DNA of 64,000 bases from Roseivirga thermotolerans (GTDB taxonomy: Bacteria; Bacteroidota; Bacteroidia; Cytophagales; Cyclobacteriaceae), in assembly GCF_014653175.1 (NCBI RefSeq), contig NZ_BNAG01000001.1, positions 744,001 through 808,000 of the forward strand, in the 5' to 3' direction. The notes below the pieces were generated by a model. It saw only the letters and a program-made list of their open reading frames with translations. It searched no databases and was not told the DNA's origin. The translations under genes were made by a program, and so were the position numbers. Every line of letters begins with the position of its first letter. The stretch's first letter is position 1. Shown here piece by piece: positions 16,721 through 25,281 of the stretch.

Positions 16721-19700
16721 ATGAAAAGAATATTAGGACTGGATCTGGGTACCAACTCAATTGGTTGGAGTTTAGTAAGACTTGATTATCAAACTAAAAA
16801 AGATACCTATTTAGGGTCTGGTGAAATCTTAGGAATGGGTAGTCGCATTATCCCTATGAATGAAGCTGCACTCTCAGATTTTGGTAAAGGGAAAACCGTT
16901 TCTCAAACTGCCGAAAGAACAAAGTATAGAGGGATAAGAAGACTGCGACAAAGACATCTACTAAGACGGGAAAGATTACATAGAATACTGAATATACTAG
17001 GTTTTTTGCCAAAACATTACGCACAAGAGATAGATTTTGACAATCGCTTAGGTCAATTCCTTGACCACAGAGAACCCAAAGTTGCCTATCGAAAAAATAA
17101 AAATCAAAAGTACGAGTTTCTCTTTAAGAGCTCTTTTGATGAAATGATACAGGATTTCAAGAAAAGCCAACCTTCATTGTTCTATAAAAAAGACAGTGGT
17201 GAGGAAACCAAGATCCCGTATGATTGGACCATTTATTACTTGAGAAAAAAAGGGCTTTCTGAAAAACTAACCAAAGAAGAACTTGCCTGGGTTATTCTGA
17301 ATTTTAACCAGAAGAGAGGCTATTATCAGCTGCGTGGGGATGAAATAGACACTGAAAAAACAAAACAAACAAGACAATACTTTATCACTGAAACAATAAC
17401 GTCCATTGTTGATACTGAACAAATCTATAAGGGGCTGAGTATTTTTCAGATTTCCCTGTCAAATGGAGAGGTAGGCAAATATTACTCAAAGAAAAGACCT
17501 AGTTGGATTGGAGAGGAAAAGAATATCATTGTAACCGTTGAACTTGACAAAGACGGAAAAGATAGATTGAACGATCACGGTGAAGTAAAAAGAAAATTCA
17601 CTATTCCTTCAGAAGAAGATTGGGATAAAAAATGGCCATTAATCAAAGCTAAAACAGAAGATGATTTAAAAACTAGTGGCAAAACCGTTGGATGTTATAT
17701 ATACGATAAACTACTTCAGAAACCCAATCAGAAAATTAGAGGCAAACTGGTCAGAACCATAGAACGAGACTTTTACAAGTATGAATTCTCCTCAATATTG
17801 AAAAAACAAGTAGGCCTGCAACCTGAGTTGTTTACGGATGAATTGTTTGAAGCATGTGTAAAGCACCTTTACCCTAATAACATCCCCCATCAAACAGATT
17901 TATTGAAGAGGGGCTTTGTACATCTATTTACCGAAGACATCATTTTTTATCAACGTCCACTAAAAACGAAGAGATCTCTAATTGCTGAATGTAAGTACGA
18001 GAACCGGGTTTATAAAGACAAAGAAACCGGAGAAGAGAAGAAGCAATGGTTGAAATGTATTGCAACGAGCCACCCATTGTATCAGGAGTTTAGATTATGG
18101 CAATTCGTTCAAAACCTAAAAATCTATGAAAGAGAAAAACGAGTAAACGGGCTTTTACATGCTGATGAGCATGTAACAAATGAGTTTATTTCTTCCATTG
18201 AAGATAAAGTAAAACTCTTTGAGCAACTCAATGACCGAAAAAACATTAAGCAGAGCACTTTCCTCGGGTTTTTTAAAAAAGACGGAAAGAAATTAACAGA
18301 GAAAACCCATCGCTGGAATTACGTAGAAGATAAGGAATATCCATGCAATGAAACGCGCGCAGGTTTCATCACTGTTTTAAAGAAAAACAAAGAATTTAAC
18401 TGGCAAGAATTTCTGACTCAGAAAGTAGAGGTTGAATTATGGCATACCTTGTACTCAATTAATAAAAAAAATGAGTTAAAGAGTGCATTGGAAAAATTAG
18501 CTAAGCGACTGAATGTTGAGGATGATATCCTTAAACCGTTTCTTGATTTCCCTCCTTTTAAGAAAGAATATGGAGCCTTCTCTTTCAAAGCACTTAATAA
18601 ACTGTTACCACTTCTACGCTCTGGGAATCATTGGAGTGAAGAGCAAATTCACGAAAAGGTAAAAGACAGAATTGATAAAATACTCACTGGTGAGGAGGAC
18701 GATTCTGTTGATAATAAAATAAGAGAGCGTTTACAAAGCTTCAATTCGATTGAAGATTTTCAAGGATTGCCAATTTGGCTTGCTTCCTATGTGGCTTATG
18801 GGAGACACTCAGAAGTTGGCGAGAGAATATACTGGAAAAAGCCAAGCGATATTGAACGACTAGCACAACACTCGCTTCGCAACCCAATAGTGGAACAGGT
18901 CATTAACGAAACTTTACAGGTAGTAAAAGACATTTGGAATCACTACGGAAATGGTGAAGAAAAATTCTTTGACGAAATCCATGTTGAGCTTGGCCGGGAC
19001 ATAAAAAACACCAAAAAGGAAAGGGAACGATTGACAAAACAAATAACTGAAAATCAGAACACTAATCTTAGAATCCGAGCAATATTAAAAGAGTTAATGG
19101 ATGATCCAAAGGTTGAGGGCGATGTAAAGGATTACTCCCCAAGCCAACAGGAGCTACTCAAAATATATGAAGAAGGCGTGTTAACAGCCTCTGCAAAACT
19201 ACCTGACGATATCGAAAAAATCAGCCGAAAAGCTGAGCCCACCAAAACAGAAATTCAAAAATACCGCTTGTGGATGGATCAAAAATATCGTTCCCCTTAT
19301 ACGGGAGAAATGATTCCATTGAACAAACTATTTACCCCTGCTTATGAAATTGAACACATTTTGCCACAATCAAGGTATTTCGATGACTCGCTAAATAATA
19401 AGGTGATCTGTGAGGCTGTCGTCAATGGCAATCCTTATAAAGACAATCAAACTGGATACGAATTTATCTCGAAAAATGAGGGGCGAATCGTACACGAACT
19501 ATCCACGACTCAAAAAACGGTGAAGATTTTCACGAAACTGGAATATGAAAGCTTTGTAAGCAGATATTTCACAGGAAAGAAAAAAGCCATTCTTCTAATG
19601 CCGGATATTCCTGAATCATTTACCAATAGGCAATTGAATGACTCCCGTTACATCAGCAAAGTTGTCATGAAACTCATGAGTAACCTGGTTCGAGAGGAAA

Positions 19701-21499
19701 ATGAAGAAGAAGCCACTTCAAAACATGTAATACCTGTTACTGGAAAAGTGACTGCGCAACTTAGGAAGGATTGGGGATTTAATGATGTCTGGAACGAATT
19801 AATAGCCCCACGTTTCCAACGAATGAATGAACTGACCGGAACCAACGATTTTGGGTATTGGGATGAAAAAGGTGGGAATAAATTTTTCCGAAATAACGTA
19901 CCTGACGAGCTGAAGAAGAATTTTGACCCTAAACGGATCGACCATCGCCACCATGCTCTAGATGCTCTTGTGGTTGCTCTAGCCGATAGAAGACATGTGA
20001 ATTACCTGAACAACAAACATGCTCAAGAAAGGGGAAAAGAAAGGAAAGATTACCGTGCCAATTTATGCTTTAGGAAATATGATGATTCAGGCAAAAACTA
20101 CAATTGGACCTTTTACAAACCTTGGGAAAGCATTACCAAAGAACTTAAAGACAAGCTGGCCACAACAGTTGTAAGTGTGAAGCAGAATAAAAGAATCCTT
20201 ACTAAGACCAGTAATTACTATGAATCCTTTAAAGATGAAATGGGGAGTTTAAGAAGAGATAAATCAGGTCTACCCAAAAAAGGACTAACAAAACAACTTG
20301 ATGGAAAACAGGGGAGTGATAACAAGCGAAACATTTCACTCAGGAAGGATTATCATGACCCAATGCCTTATGGAAAAATAGAATTAGCCTTTGATGTTTT
20401 AAATATTTATGACGCCCTCAACAAAAGAGATTATATAATTGATGAAGCAATACGTAATCAAGTAATCAGACTGATTTCGTATTATGATGGAAAAGAAACC
20501 TTAGCATCAAAAGAATCTAAAAAGCATTTCAAGCAGTACAAGAAGGCAAAAGCTGACTTAGATAAGTTTCAATCAAAAATAGACAAGCTAAATCTTGAAG
20601 AAGAACCTGATCAAAAAGAAATATCCTCGTTAACCAAAAGAATAGTCGAAAAGGAAGAGGAAGTTCTCCATATAAAAGAAACACTCATTATTGATAAAAC
20701 AGGAAATGCAATAGATAAAACTCATTATCAAATAAAAACGGAAAAATATGGGAAGAGACAGCCGTTGGCAAAAGCATTATCAGGGGAAACCTACGATGCT
20801 GTTGTAAAGTCAATTTTTAAAGTAGCTGATTATCAGTTACAACTTGATTTAATTGATCACTTGAACAGCTATTATAGTGAAGGGAATTTAGATTTTGCAT
20901 TTTCACCGGATGGAATTGATAGGTTTAATAGAAATAGAAAAACGCCTATTTACTCTGTACGACTAGCAGAGTCAGGAAGTAGTAGATTTGAACTTGGCGA
21001 AAAAAAAGGGAACAATCATAAATATGTTGAAGCTACAACAGGGAATAACATATATTTTGCTGTTTACAAAAACAGAGAAAGTGGTGAAAGAAAGTTTGAA
21101 ACTATCCCACTAAGAGAATCCTTTGAAAGGTTAAAGCAAGGAGAAAAAACACCAGCCCCTAGGCTTAATAAAGATGGCTACAAACTATTATTTACTTTGA
21201 GTCCAGGAGAAGTTGTATTTGTCCCGGATGAAGAAGAAAAGGAAAACATAGAGCGTGTTGATTTTTCAAACTTGACAAAAAGTCAAATTGGCCGCTTGTT
21301 TACTGTTAATGATTTTTCAGGATACACGATTTATTTTACACCAACCTCATTTGCTAGAGCTATTGGACCAAAGGAATTGGATACTAGTTATGATCATAAG
21401 TTGTCAAAAGTGGTGTTGGGAGATCAATCTGTCCCGATTAAAGACCATTGTTGGAAACTAGAAGTCGATCGTTTAGGTAACTTGAAAAGAGCAAGATAG
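16721..21499 (+). CDS. cas9: CRISPR-associated endonuclease Cas9, type II-C
   Basis: 1592 residues, at the long end for Cas9. RuvC-I is RILGLDLGTNSIGWSLV (D8). The Arg-rich bridge helix is GIRRLRQRHLLRRERLHRIL (about 70-90). RuvC-II is EIHVELGRD (E756). HNH is YEIEHILPQSRYFDDSLNNKV (H879). RuvC-III is DHRHHALDALVVALADRRH (H1077, D1081). All nuclease residues are present, so it should cut both DNA strands using crRNA-tracrRNA. A lysine/glutamate-rich, probably coiled-coil segment lies at about 1263-1327, before the C-terminal PAM-interacting part. No csn2 or cas4 is present, which fits II-C. A 30%-GC-looking upstream region holds the tracrRNA; the RAYT genes separate cas9 from cas1. Confidence 0.98.
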   Translation: MKRILGLDLGTNSIGWSLVRLDYQTKKDTYLGSGEILGMGSRIIPMNEAALSDFGKGKTVSQTAERTKYRGIRRLRQRHLLRRERLHRILNILGFLPKHYAQEIDFDNRLGQFLDHREPKVAYRKNKNQKYEFLFKSSFDEMIQDFKKSQPSLFYKKDSGEETKIPYDWTIYYLRKKGLSEKLTKEELAWVILNFNQKRGYYQLRGDEIDTEKTKQTRQYFITETITSIVDTEQIYKGLSIFQISLSNGEVGKYYSKKRPSWIGEEKNIIVTVELDKDGKDRLNDHGEVKRKFTIPSEEDWDKKWPLIKAKTEDDLKTSGKTVGCYIYDKLLQKPNQKIRGKLVRTIERDFYKYEFSSILKKQVGLQPELFTDELFEACVKHLYPNNIPHQTDLLKRGFVHLFTEDIIFYQRPLKTKRSLIAECKYENRVYKDKETGEEKKQWLKCIATSHPLYQEFRLWQFVQNLKIYEREKRVNGLLHADEHVTNEFISSIEDKVKLFEQLNDRKNIKQSTFLGFFKKDGKKLTEKTHRWNYVEDKEYPCNETRAGFITVLKKNKEFNWQEFLTQKVEVELWHTLYSINKKNELKSALEKLAKRLNVEDDILKPFLDFPPFKKEYGAFSFKALNKLLPLLRSGNHWSEEQIHEKVKDRIDKILTGEEDDSVDNKIRERLQSFNSIEDFQGLPIWLASYVAYGRHSEVGERIYWKKPSDIERLAQHSLRNPIVEQVINETLQVVKDIWNHYGNGEEKFFDEIHVELGRDIKNTKKERERLTKQITENQNTNLRIRAILKELMDDPKVEGDVKDYSPSQQELLKIYEEGVLTASAKLPDDIEKISRKAEPTKTEIQKYRLWMDQKYRSPYTGEMIPLNKLFTPAYEIEHILPQSRYFDDSLNNKVICEAVVNGNPYKDNQTGYEFISKNEGRIVHELSTTQKTVKIFTKLEYESFVSRYFTGKKKAILLMPDIPESFTNRQLNDSRYISKVVMKLMSNLVREENEEEATSKHVIPVTGKVTAQLRKDWGFNDVWNELIAPRFQRMNELTGTNDFGYWDEKGGNKFFRNNVPDELKKNFDPKRIDHRHHALDALVVALADRRHVNYLNNKHAQERGKERKDYRANLCFRKYDDSGKNYNWTFYKPWESITKELKDKLATTVVSVKQNKRILTKTSNYYESFKDEMGSLRRDKSGLPKKGLTKQLDGKQGSDNKRNISLRKDYHDPMPYGKIELAFDVLNIYDALNKRDYIIDEAIRNQVIRLISYYDGKETLASKESKKHFKQYKKAKADLDKFQSKIDKLNLEEEPDQKEISSLTKRIVEKEEEVLHIKETLIIDKTGNAIDKTHYQIKTEKYGKRQPLAKALSGETYDAVVKSIFKVADYQLQLDLIDHLNSYYSEGNLDFAFSPDGIDRFNRNRKTPIYSVRLAESGSSRFELGEKKGNNHKYVEATTGNNIYFAVYKNRESGERKFETIPLRESFERLKQGEKTPAPRLNKDGYKLLFTLSPGEVVFVPDEEEKENIERVDFSNLTKSQIGRLFTVNDFSGYTIYFTPTSFARAIGPKELDTSYDHKLSKVVLGDQSVPIKDHCWKLEVDRLGNLKRAR

Positions 21500-21598
21500 A
21501 GTCCAATAGAACATTTATCTCTACACATAACCTTGAAGATCTTAAGCAAACGTCTAGGCCCCTGCTTAACTAGCCTATGAATTTATACACAATAATCC

Positions 21599-21853
21599 AT
21601 GCAACCAGAGAAGCTATACCACATTTACAACCATGCCAATGGCAACGAAAACCTCTTTAAGGAAACAGAGAACTATAATTACTTCTTAGGGCAATGGTCT
21701 AAATATATCGAACCTATTGCCAACACCTTGGCCTACTGCTTAATGCCCAATCATTTTCATGCTTTGGTTTTAATGAAGAGGCAGGAGGAGGTAGAAGCAA
21801 CTTTTGGAAAGTTTAGAACTTTTCAAAAGTTCAAGGTTCTTAACCATAATTAA
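21599..21853 (+). pseudogene. Truncated REP-associated tyrosine transposase (RAYT) fragment
   Basis: 84 residues closely matching the first 78 residues of the intact RAYT that follows (LYHIYNHANGNENLF versus YYHIYNHANGRDNLF; NTLAYCLMPNHFH in both). The HUH motif (HFH) is kept, but the reading frame ends with KFKVLNHN before the catalytic Tyr region. The point of loss lies in a palindrome: sequence to the left matches the internal palindrome of the intact gene, and sequence to the right resembles the hairpin found after the intact gene. A deletion between those two similar palindromes explains the remnant. It is 99 bp after cas9. Confidence 0.85.
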
Positions 21854-21866
21854 AAAGACACGGCAC

Positions 21867-22457
21867 ATGCAAACAGAAAAGTACTATCACATTTACAACC
21901 ATGCCAATGGAAGAGACAACCTTTTTATCTCCGTAGAAAACTATGAATACTTTCTTAGGCAGTGGACCAAATACATTAATCCGATTGCCAACACCCTGGC
22001 TTACTGCCTAATGCCCAACCATTTTCATTGTTTGGTTCTGATAAAGGATCAAGACGAGATAGAAGCATCTTTTGGAAAGTTTGAAACTTTCCAAAAGCTA
22101 GAGTACCGCCTAAGTAAGCAGTTTGCAAGTCTATTCAGCAGTTATACACAGGCTTTTAACAAACGGCATAACCGAAAAGGAAGCCTCTTTAGCCCCAACT
22201 TTAAAAAGAAGGAGATTACTTCGAATGACTACACCTCCAAAGTAATTGCCTATATACACACCAACCCTATTCACCATAGGTTTGTACAAAACATAAAAGA
22301 CTGGAGGTTTTCAAGTTATCAGAGCATTCTATCGGATAAACCTACACAAGTCAACCGACAAGAAGTGCTTAATTGGTTTGGTGGCAAAAACGCATTCGAA
22401 GACTTTCATCAGTCATATATAAACACATTACCAAGTGAAATAGATATGAATATTTAG
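21867..22457 (+). CDS. REP-associated tyrosine transposase (IS200/IS605-like Y1 HUH protein)
   Basis: 196 residues from the ATG at 21867 (MQTEKYYHIYNHANGRDN); upstream in-frame codons belong to the fragment's tail. It has the HUH metal motif MPNHFHCLVLI at about 53-63, the helix with FSSYTQAFNKRHNRKGSLF, and the region VIAYIHTNPIHH that carries the likely catalytic Tyr. RAYTs are single-copy HUH nucleases that act on REP hairpins. It lies between cas9 and cas1 on the same strand. Its gene contains a perfect 29-bp palindrome (22069-22097) and is followed by a 12-bp-arm hairpin. Either an intruder or a recruited protein; passive insertion is the simpler view. Confidence 0.9.
   Translation: MQTEKYYHIYNHANGRDNLFISVENYEYFLRQWTKYINPIANTLAYCLMPNHFHCLVLIKDQDEIEASFGKFETFQKLEYRLSKQFASLFSSYTQAFNKRHNRKGSLFSPNFKKKEITSNDYTSKVIAYIHTNPIHHRFVQNIKDWRFSSYQSILSDKPTQVNRQEVLNWFGGKNAFEDFHQSYINTLPSEIDMNI
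22069..22097. repeat. Perfect 29-bp palindrome inside the RAYT gene
   Basis: CTTTTGGAAAGTTT, a central G, and AAACTTTCCAAAAG: 14-bp arms without mismatch, encoding residues SFGKFETFQK of the transposase. The truncated copy has a related but imperfect version at 21801-21829. The arm core (CTTTCCAAAA) resembles the arm of the hairpin after the gene. Confidence 0.8.
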
Positions 22458-22462
22458 ACGCT

Positions 22463-22495
22463 AACCTTCCAAAAGTTTAGGGTTTTTGGAAGGTT
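22463..22495. repeat. REP-like hairpin between the RAYT gene and cas1
   Basis: AACCTTCCAAAA (22463-22474) and TTTTGGAAGGTT (22484-22495) pair perfectly around a 9-nt loop. It begins 6 bp after the RAYT stop and ends 14 bp before the cas1 ATG, so it would lie in the leader of cas1 mRNA. It may be the RAYT's own REP target and may affect cas1 expression. Confidence 0.7.
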
Positions 22496-22509
22496 CAAAC
22501 GAACCGCAT

Positions 22510-23406
22510 ATGATAAAACGCACACTCTTATTTGGCAACCCGGCTCACCTTTCTACCAGCAAAAACCAATTGGTTGTCAAATATCCGAATGACGACCAAA
22601 AGAAAACTATGCCCATTGAAGATATAGGTGTGGTTTTATTGGAACATCCTCAAATCACCATTAGTCATACATTGATAAGCAAGCTTTTGGGCAACCAGGC
22701 GGCCATTATCACCTGTGATGCTCATCATTTACCTCAAGGTTTAATGTTGAATTTGAATACGCACCACAAGCAAGTTGCACAAATGAGCAGTCAGCTAGCC
22801 GCTACAGACTCCTTAAAGGGCAAGTTGTGGAAACAAACCATTAAGGCAAAAATCCGGAACCAGGCGGCATTGCTCAAAGCCAATGGTATTCCGGCAGAAA
22901 ACATGGAACACTGGGCAAGAAAAGTGCAGAGCGGTGACCCAGATAACCTTGAAGGAAGGGCTGCAGCATATTACTGGAAAAGCCTTTTCACTGACCTTAT
23001 AAAAAACTTTAAAAGAGGCCGTTTTGAAGGAGAGCCCAACAATCTTTTAAATTATGGCTACGCTATTCTGAGGGCCTCCGTTTCACGCTCACTGATGGTC
23101 TCGGGTCTTTTGCCCACCATTGGCTATCATCATCATAACCAGTACAATAGTTACTGCCTAGCGGATGATGTAATGGAACCATACAGGCCTTTTGTGGATC
23201 AACTGGTATTGGAATTAGTAAGAACCGAAGACAACTATGCTGAACTCACCCCAGCTCTGAAGCAAAAGCTCTTACAAATTCCTGTTCTTGATGTGAAGAT
23301 AAATGGCTTAACCAGTCCATTAATGATAGCGCTGCAACAAACTACATCTAGTTTGCAAAAGTGTTATTCCAAGGAATTGAAGGAAATCAAATTCCCCAGC
23401 TTTTGA
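22510..23406 (+). CDS. cas1: CRISPR-associated integrase Cas1, type II
   Basis: 298 residues starting [23 protein letters not shown], a typical type II-C Cas1 start; the start codon 24 bases upstream is not needed. The metal-binding residues lie in [13 protein letters not shown] (Glu, about residue 150), [28 protein letters not shown] (His and Asp/Glu, about 205-230). With Cas2 it inserts new spacers at the leader end. The 3' end overlaps the Cas2 gene. Its leader carries the RAYT hairpin. Confidence 0.97.
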   Translation: MIKRTLLFGNPAHLSTSKNQLVVKYPNDDQKKTMPIEDIGVVLLEHPQITISHTLISKLLGNQAAIITCDAHHLPQGLMLNLNTHHKQVAQMSSQLAATDSLKGKLWKQTIKAKIRNQAALLKANGIPAENMEHWARKVQSGDPDNLEGRAAAYYWKSLFTDLIKNFKRGRFEGEPNNLLNYGYAILRASVSRSLMVSGLLPTIGYHHHNQYNSYCLADDVMEPYRPFVDQLVLELVRTEDNYAELTPALKQKLLQIPVLDVKINGLTSPLMIALQQTTSSLQKCYSKELKEIKFPSF

Positions 23407-23741
23407 GTTTTGACAGGCTTAATCAATATAGAGTCATGTGGGTAATGGTTCTCTTCGATCTACCGACAGAAACTAAAACCGACACCCGCAATTATCGGAA
23501 GTTTGTGGATATGCTGGAAAAAGATGGCTTCACTCGTTTTCAGTTCTCCATTTTTCTCAGGCATTGCTTAAGTATGGACAATGCAAAAGTTCATATGAAA
23601 AGGGTGAAAATGAACCTTCCACCCAAAGGACATGTGGGTATTTTTCATATTACGGATAAACAGTTTGGCATGATGGAAGTATTTATCTCGGCCAAAAAAG
23701 AAGAATTGCCCCAGCCAACCCAGCAATTAGAGCTTTTCTAA
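23403..23741 (+). CDS. cas2: CRISPR-associated protein Cas2, type II
   Basis: 112 residues if it starts at the TTG at 23403, overlapping the cas1 stop as TTGA. I prefer this to the ATG at 23436 because family members have residues like [12 protein letters not shown] before the first strand. The ferredoxin-like fold shows [21 protein letters not shown] with the conserved Asp, [15 protein letters not shown], and the end [19 protein letters not shown]. It is the structural partner of Cas1 in spacer acquisition. The CRISPR array begins 54 bp downstream. Confidence 0.95.
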   Translation: MSFDRLNQYRVMWVMVLFDLPTETKTDTRNYRKFVDMLEKDGFTRFQFSIFLRHCLSMDNAKVHMKRVKMNLPPKGHVGIFHITDKQFGMMEVFISAKKEELPQPTQQLELF

Positions 23742-23750
23742 AAGCGAGAA

Positions 23751-23792
23751 CCCCCTAGCTAAGTCTCTGAAAATATGAGGCTTAACTTGGGG
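23751..23792. terminator. Imperfect hairpin between cas2 and the array
   Basis: CCCCTAGCTAAG and CTTAACTTGGGG pair at 10 of 12 positions around a loop of about 17 nt. There is no T run on the plus strand. It lies between the ends of two convergent transcripts (cas operon rightward, array leftward) and may help end one or both. Confidence 0.4.
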
Positions 23793-23795
23793 TAT

Positions 23796-25150
23796 CCTCA
23801 GCTAAGATACAATTTGAATGCTAGTCACAACCAAGCGGACACGGACTAGCAACAGCACCAGCCTCAGCTAAGATACAATTTGAATGCTAGTCACAACAAC
23901 AGGTTGGGGATAACCTTTAAGGCGGAACCTCAGCTAAGATACAATTTGAATGCTAGTCACAACACTACTCTAGCCGAACCAACCAGTCCACAACCTCAGC
24001 TAAGATACAATTTGAATGCTAGTCACAACGGCCGGCCAGCCGGGCATTCAATATAGCCACCTCAGCTAAGATACAATTTGAATGCTAGTCACAACGAGTA
24101 GATACACAATTGCTCGATGATCAGCCTCAGCTAAGATACAATTTGAATGCTAGTCACAACGCTCCGATCATGGTTTAAAACCAATAAATCCCTCAGCTAA
24201 GATACAATTTGAATGCTAGTCACAACTGGTATATGTTCTATGCCACTGGGCAAGAACCTCAGCTAAGATACAATTTGAATGCTAGTCACAACGCGGTTCG
24301 GATCCGAGAGTCGAAAAAGATTCCTCAGCTAAGATACAATTTGAATGCTAGTCACAACATGAGAGTCTATTGGGTCTAAGAGAGGCTTCCTCAGCTAAGA
24401 TACAATTTGAATGCTAGTCACAACAGGTTGTCTCGAACGAAAACCAAATTGCCTCCTCAGCTAAGATACAATTTGAATGCTAGTCACAACCGGCCATGCC
24501 ACCTTTAGAAGCAACAAGTTCCTCAGCTAAGATACAATTTGAATGCTAGTCACAACCGTCCCCTGGAGAATAGTCTGGGACGAATGCCTCAGCTAAGATA
24601 CAATTTGAATGCTAGTCACAACCAGTTATAACGCATGGATTATCAGCCTGAACCTCAGCTAAGATACAATTTGAATGCTAGTCACAACTCAACAAACCTT
24701 CAGACCTGGGCTATTCAGCCTCAGCTAAGATACAATTTGAATGCTAGTCACAACTGCTTGGTGGTTTATGGCTTGGTTTGCCCACCTCAGCTAAGATACA
24801 ATTTGAATGCTAGTCACAACCCAGTAGGCTAGAGTATTCATTCACCACACCCTCAGCTAAGATACAATTTGAATGCTAGTCACAACGCCCCTCAATCAAT
24901 AGACTATGACGGAGGTCCTCAGCTAAGATACAATTTGAATGCTAGTCACAACCAGCCTTGCTTGTTTGCTAAGGTCTTCATTCCTCAGCTAAGATACAAT
25001 TTGAATGCTAGTCACAACCACCAGGTGGTTAGGCTGCACAAAAATGCTCCTCAGCTAAGATACAATTTGAATGCTAGTCACAACAGGCAGAACCGTTGAT
25101 CATTTTGAAAAGCACCTCAGCTAAGATACAATTTGAATGCTAGTCACAAC
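23796..25150 (-). CRISPR. Type II-C CRISPR array, 21 repeats and 20 spacers
   Basis: The 36-bp repeat reads CCTCAGCTAAGATACAATTT at its start and ends CTAGTCACAAC on the plus strand; all 21 copies are identical by eye (first 23796-23831, last 25115-25150). Spacers are 30 bp, except the fifth (24096-24124), which is 29 bp. Read on the minus strand the repeat begins GTTGTGACTAGC, the usual 5' end of type II repeats, and that strand pairs with the tracrRNA anti-repeat, so crRNAs are minus-strand. No repeat is degenerate at either end. The short reading frames that span repeats here are not genes. Confidence 0.98.
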
Positions 25151-25281
25151 TATTACTGGATTAGATTCTACCCAGTTAAGTCCATAGGCTCCCTCACCCC
25201 AAACCCAAACAATATTTGGATTGCGTAGATAATCTTCCAACTTTATTGAGCAAACTTGCAAATGCTTTATATTGAAGAGTA
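25151..25281 (-). promoter_or_regulatory. Probable CRISPR leader and divergent mscS promoter region
   Basis: With crRNA transcription on the minus strand, the leader is the 131 bp to the right of the last repeat. It is moderately AT-rich and has no exact TAnnTTTG box; TATTGTTTG (minus, near 25210) is the nearest form. The same stretch must also hold the start of the rightward mscS transcript. Confidence 0.5.

Noticed and set aside
16721-21499. Type II-A or II-B assignment of the CRISPR system
   Set aside because: No csn2 or cas4 lies near cas1-cas2, and the locus order and Cas9 type fit II-C.
21599-22457. A complete insertion sequence around the RAYT genes
   Set aside because: No terminal inverted repeats, target-site duplication or second ORF typical of a full IS could be found; RAYTs are normally solitary genes.
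24635-25099. Reading frames through the CRISPR array with a repeated RYNLNASHN motif
   Set aside because: They only translate the 36-bp repeat and spacers; the 66-bp unit is a multiple of three, so the frame stays open by chance.
22510-25150. Plus-strand transcription of the CRISPR array from the cas operon
   Set aside because: The type II repeat start (GTTGTG) and the tracrRNA anti-repeat pairing both require minus-strand crRNA.
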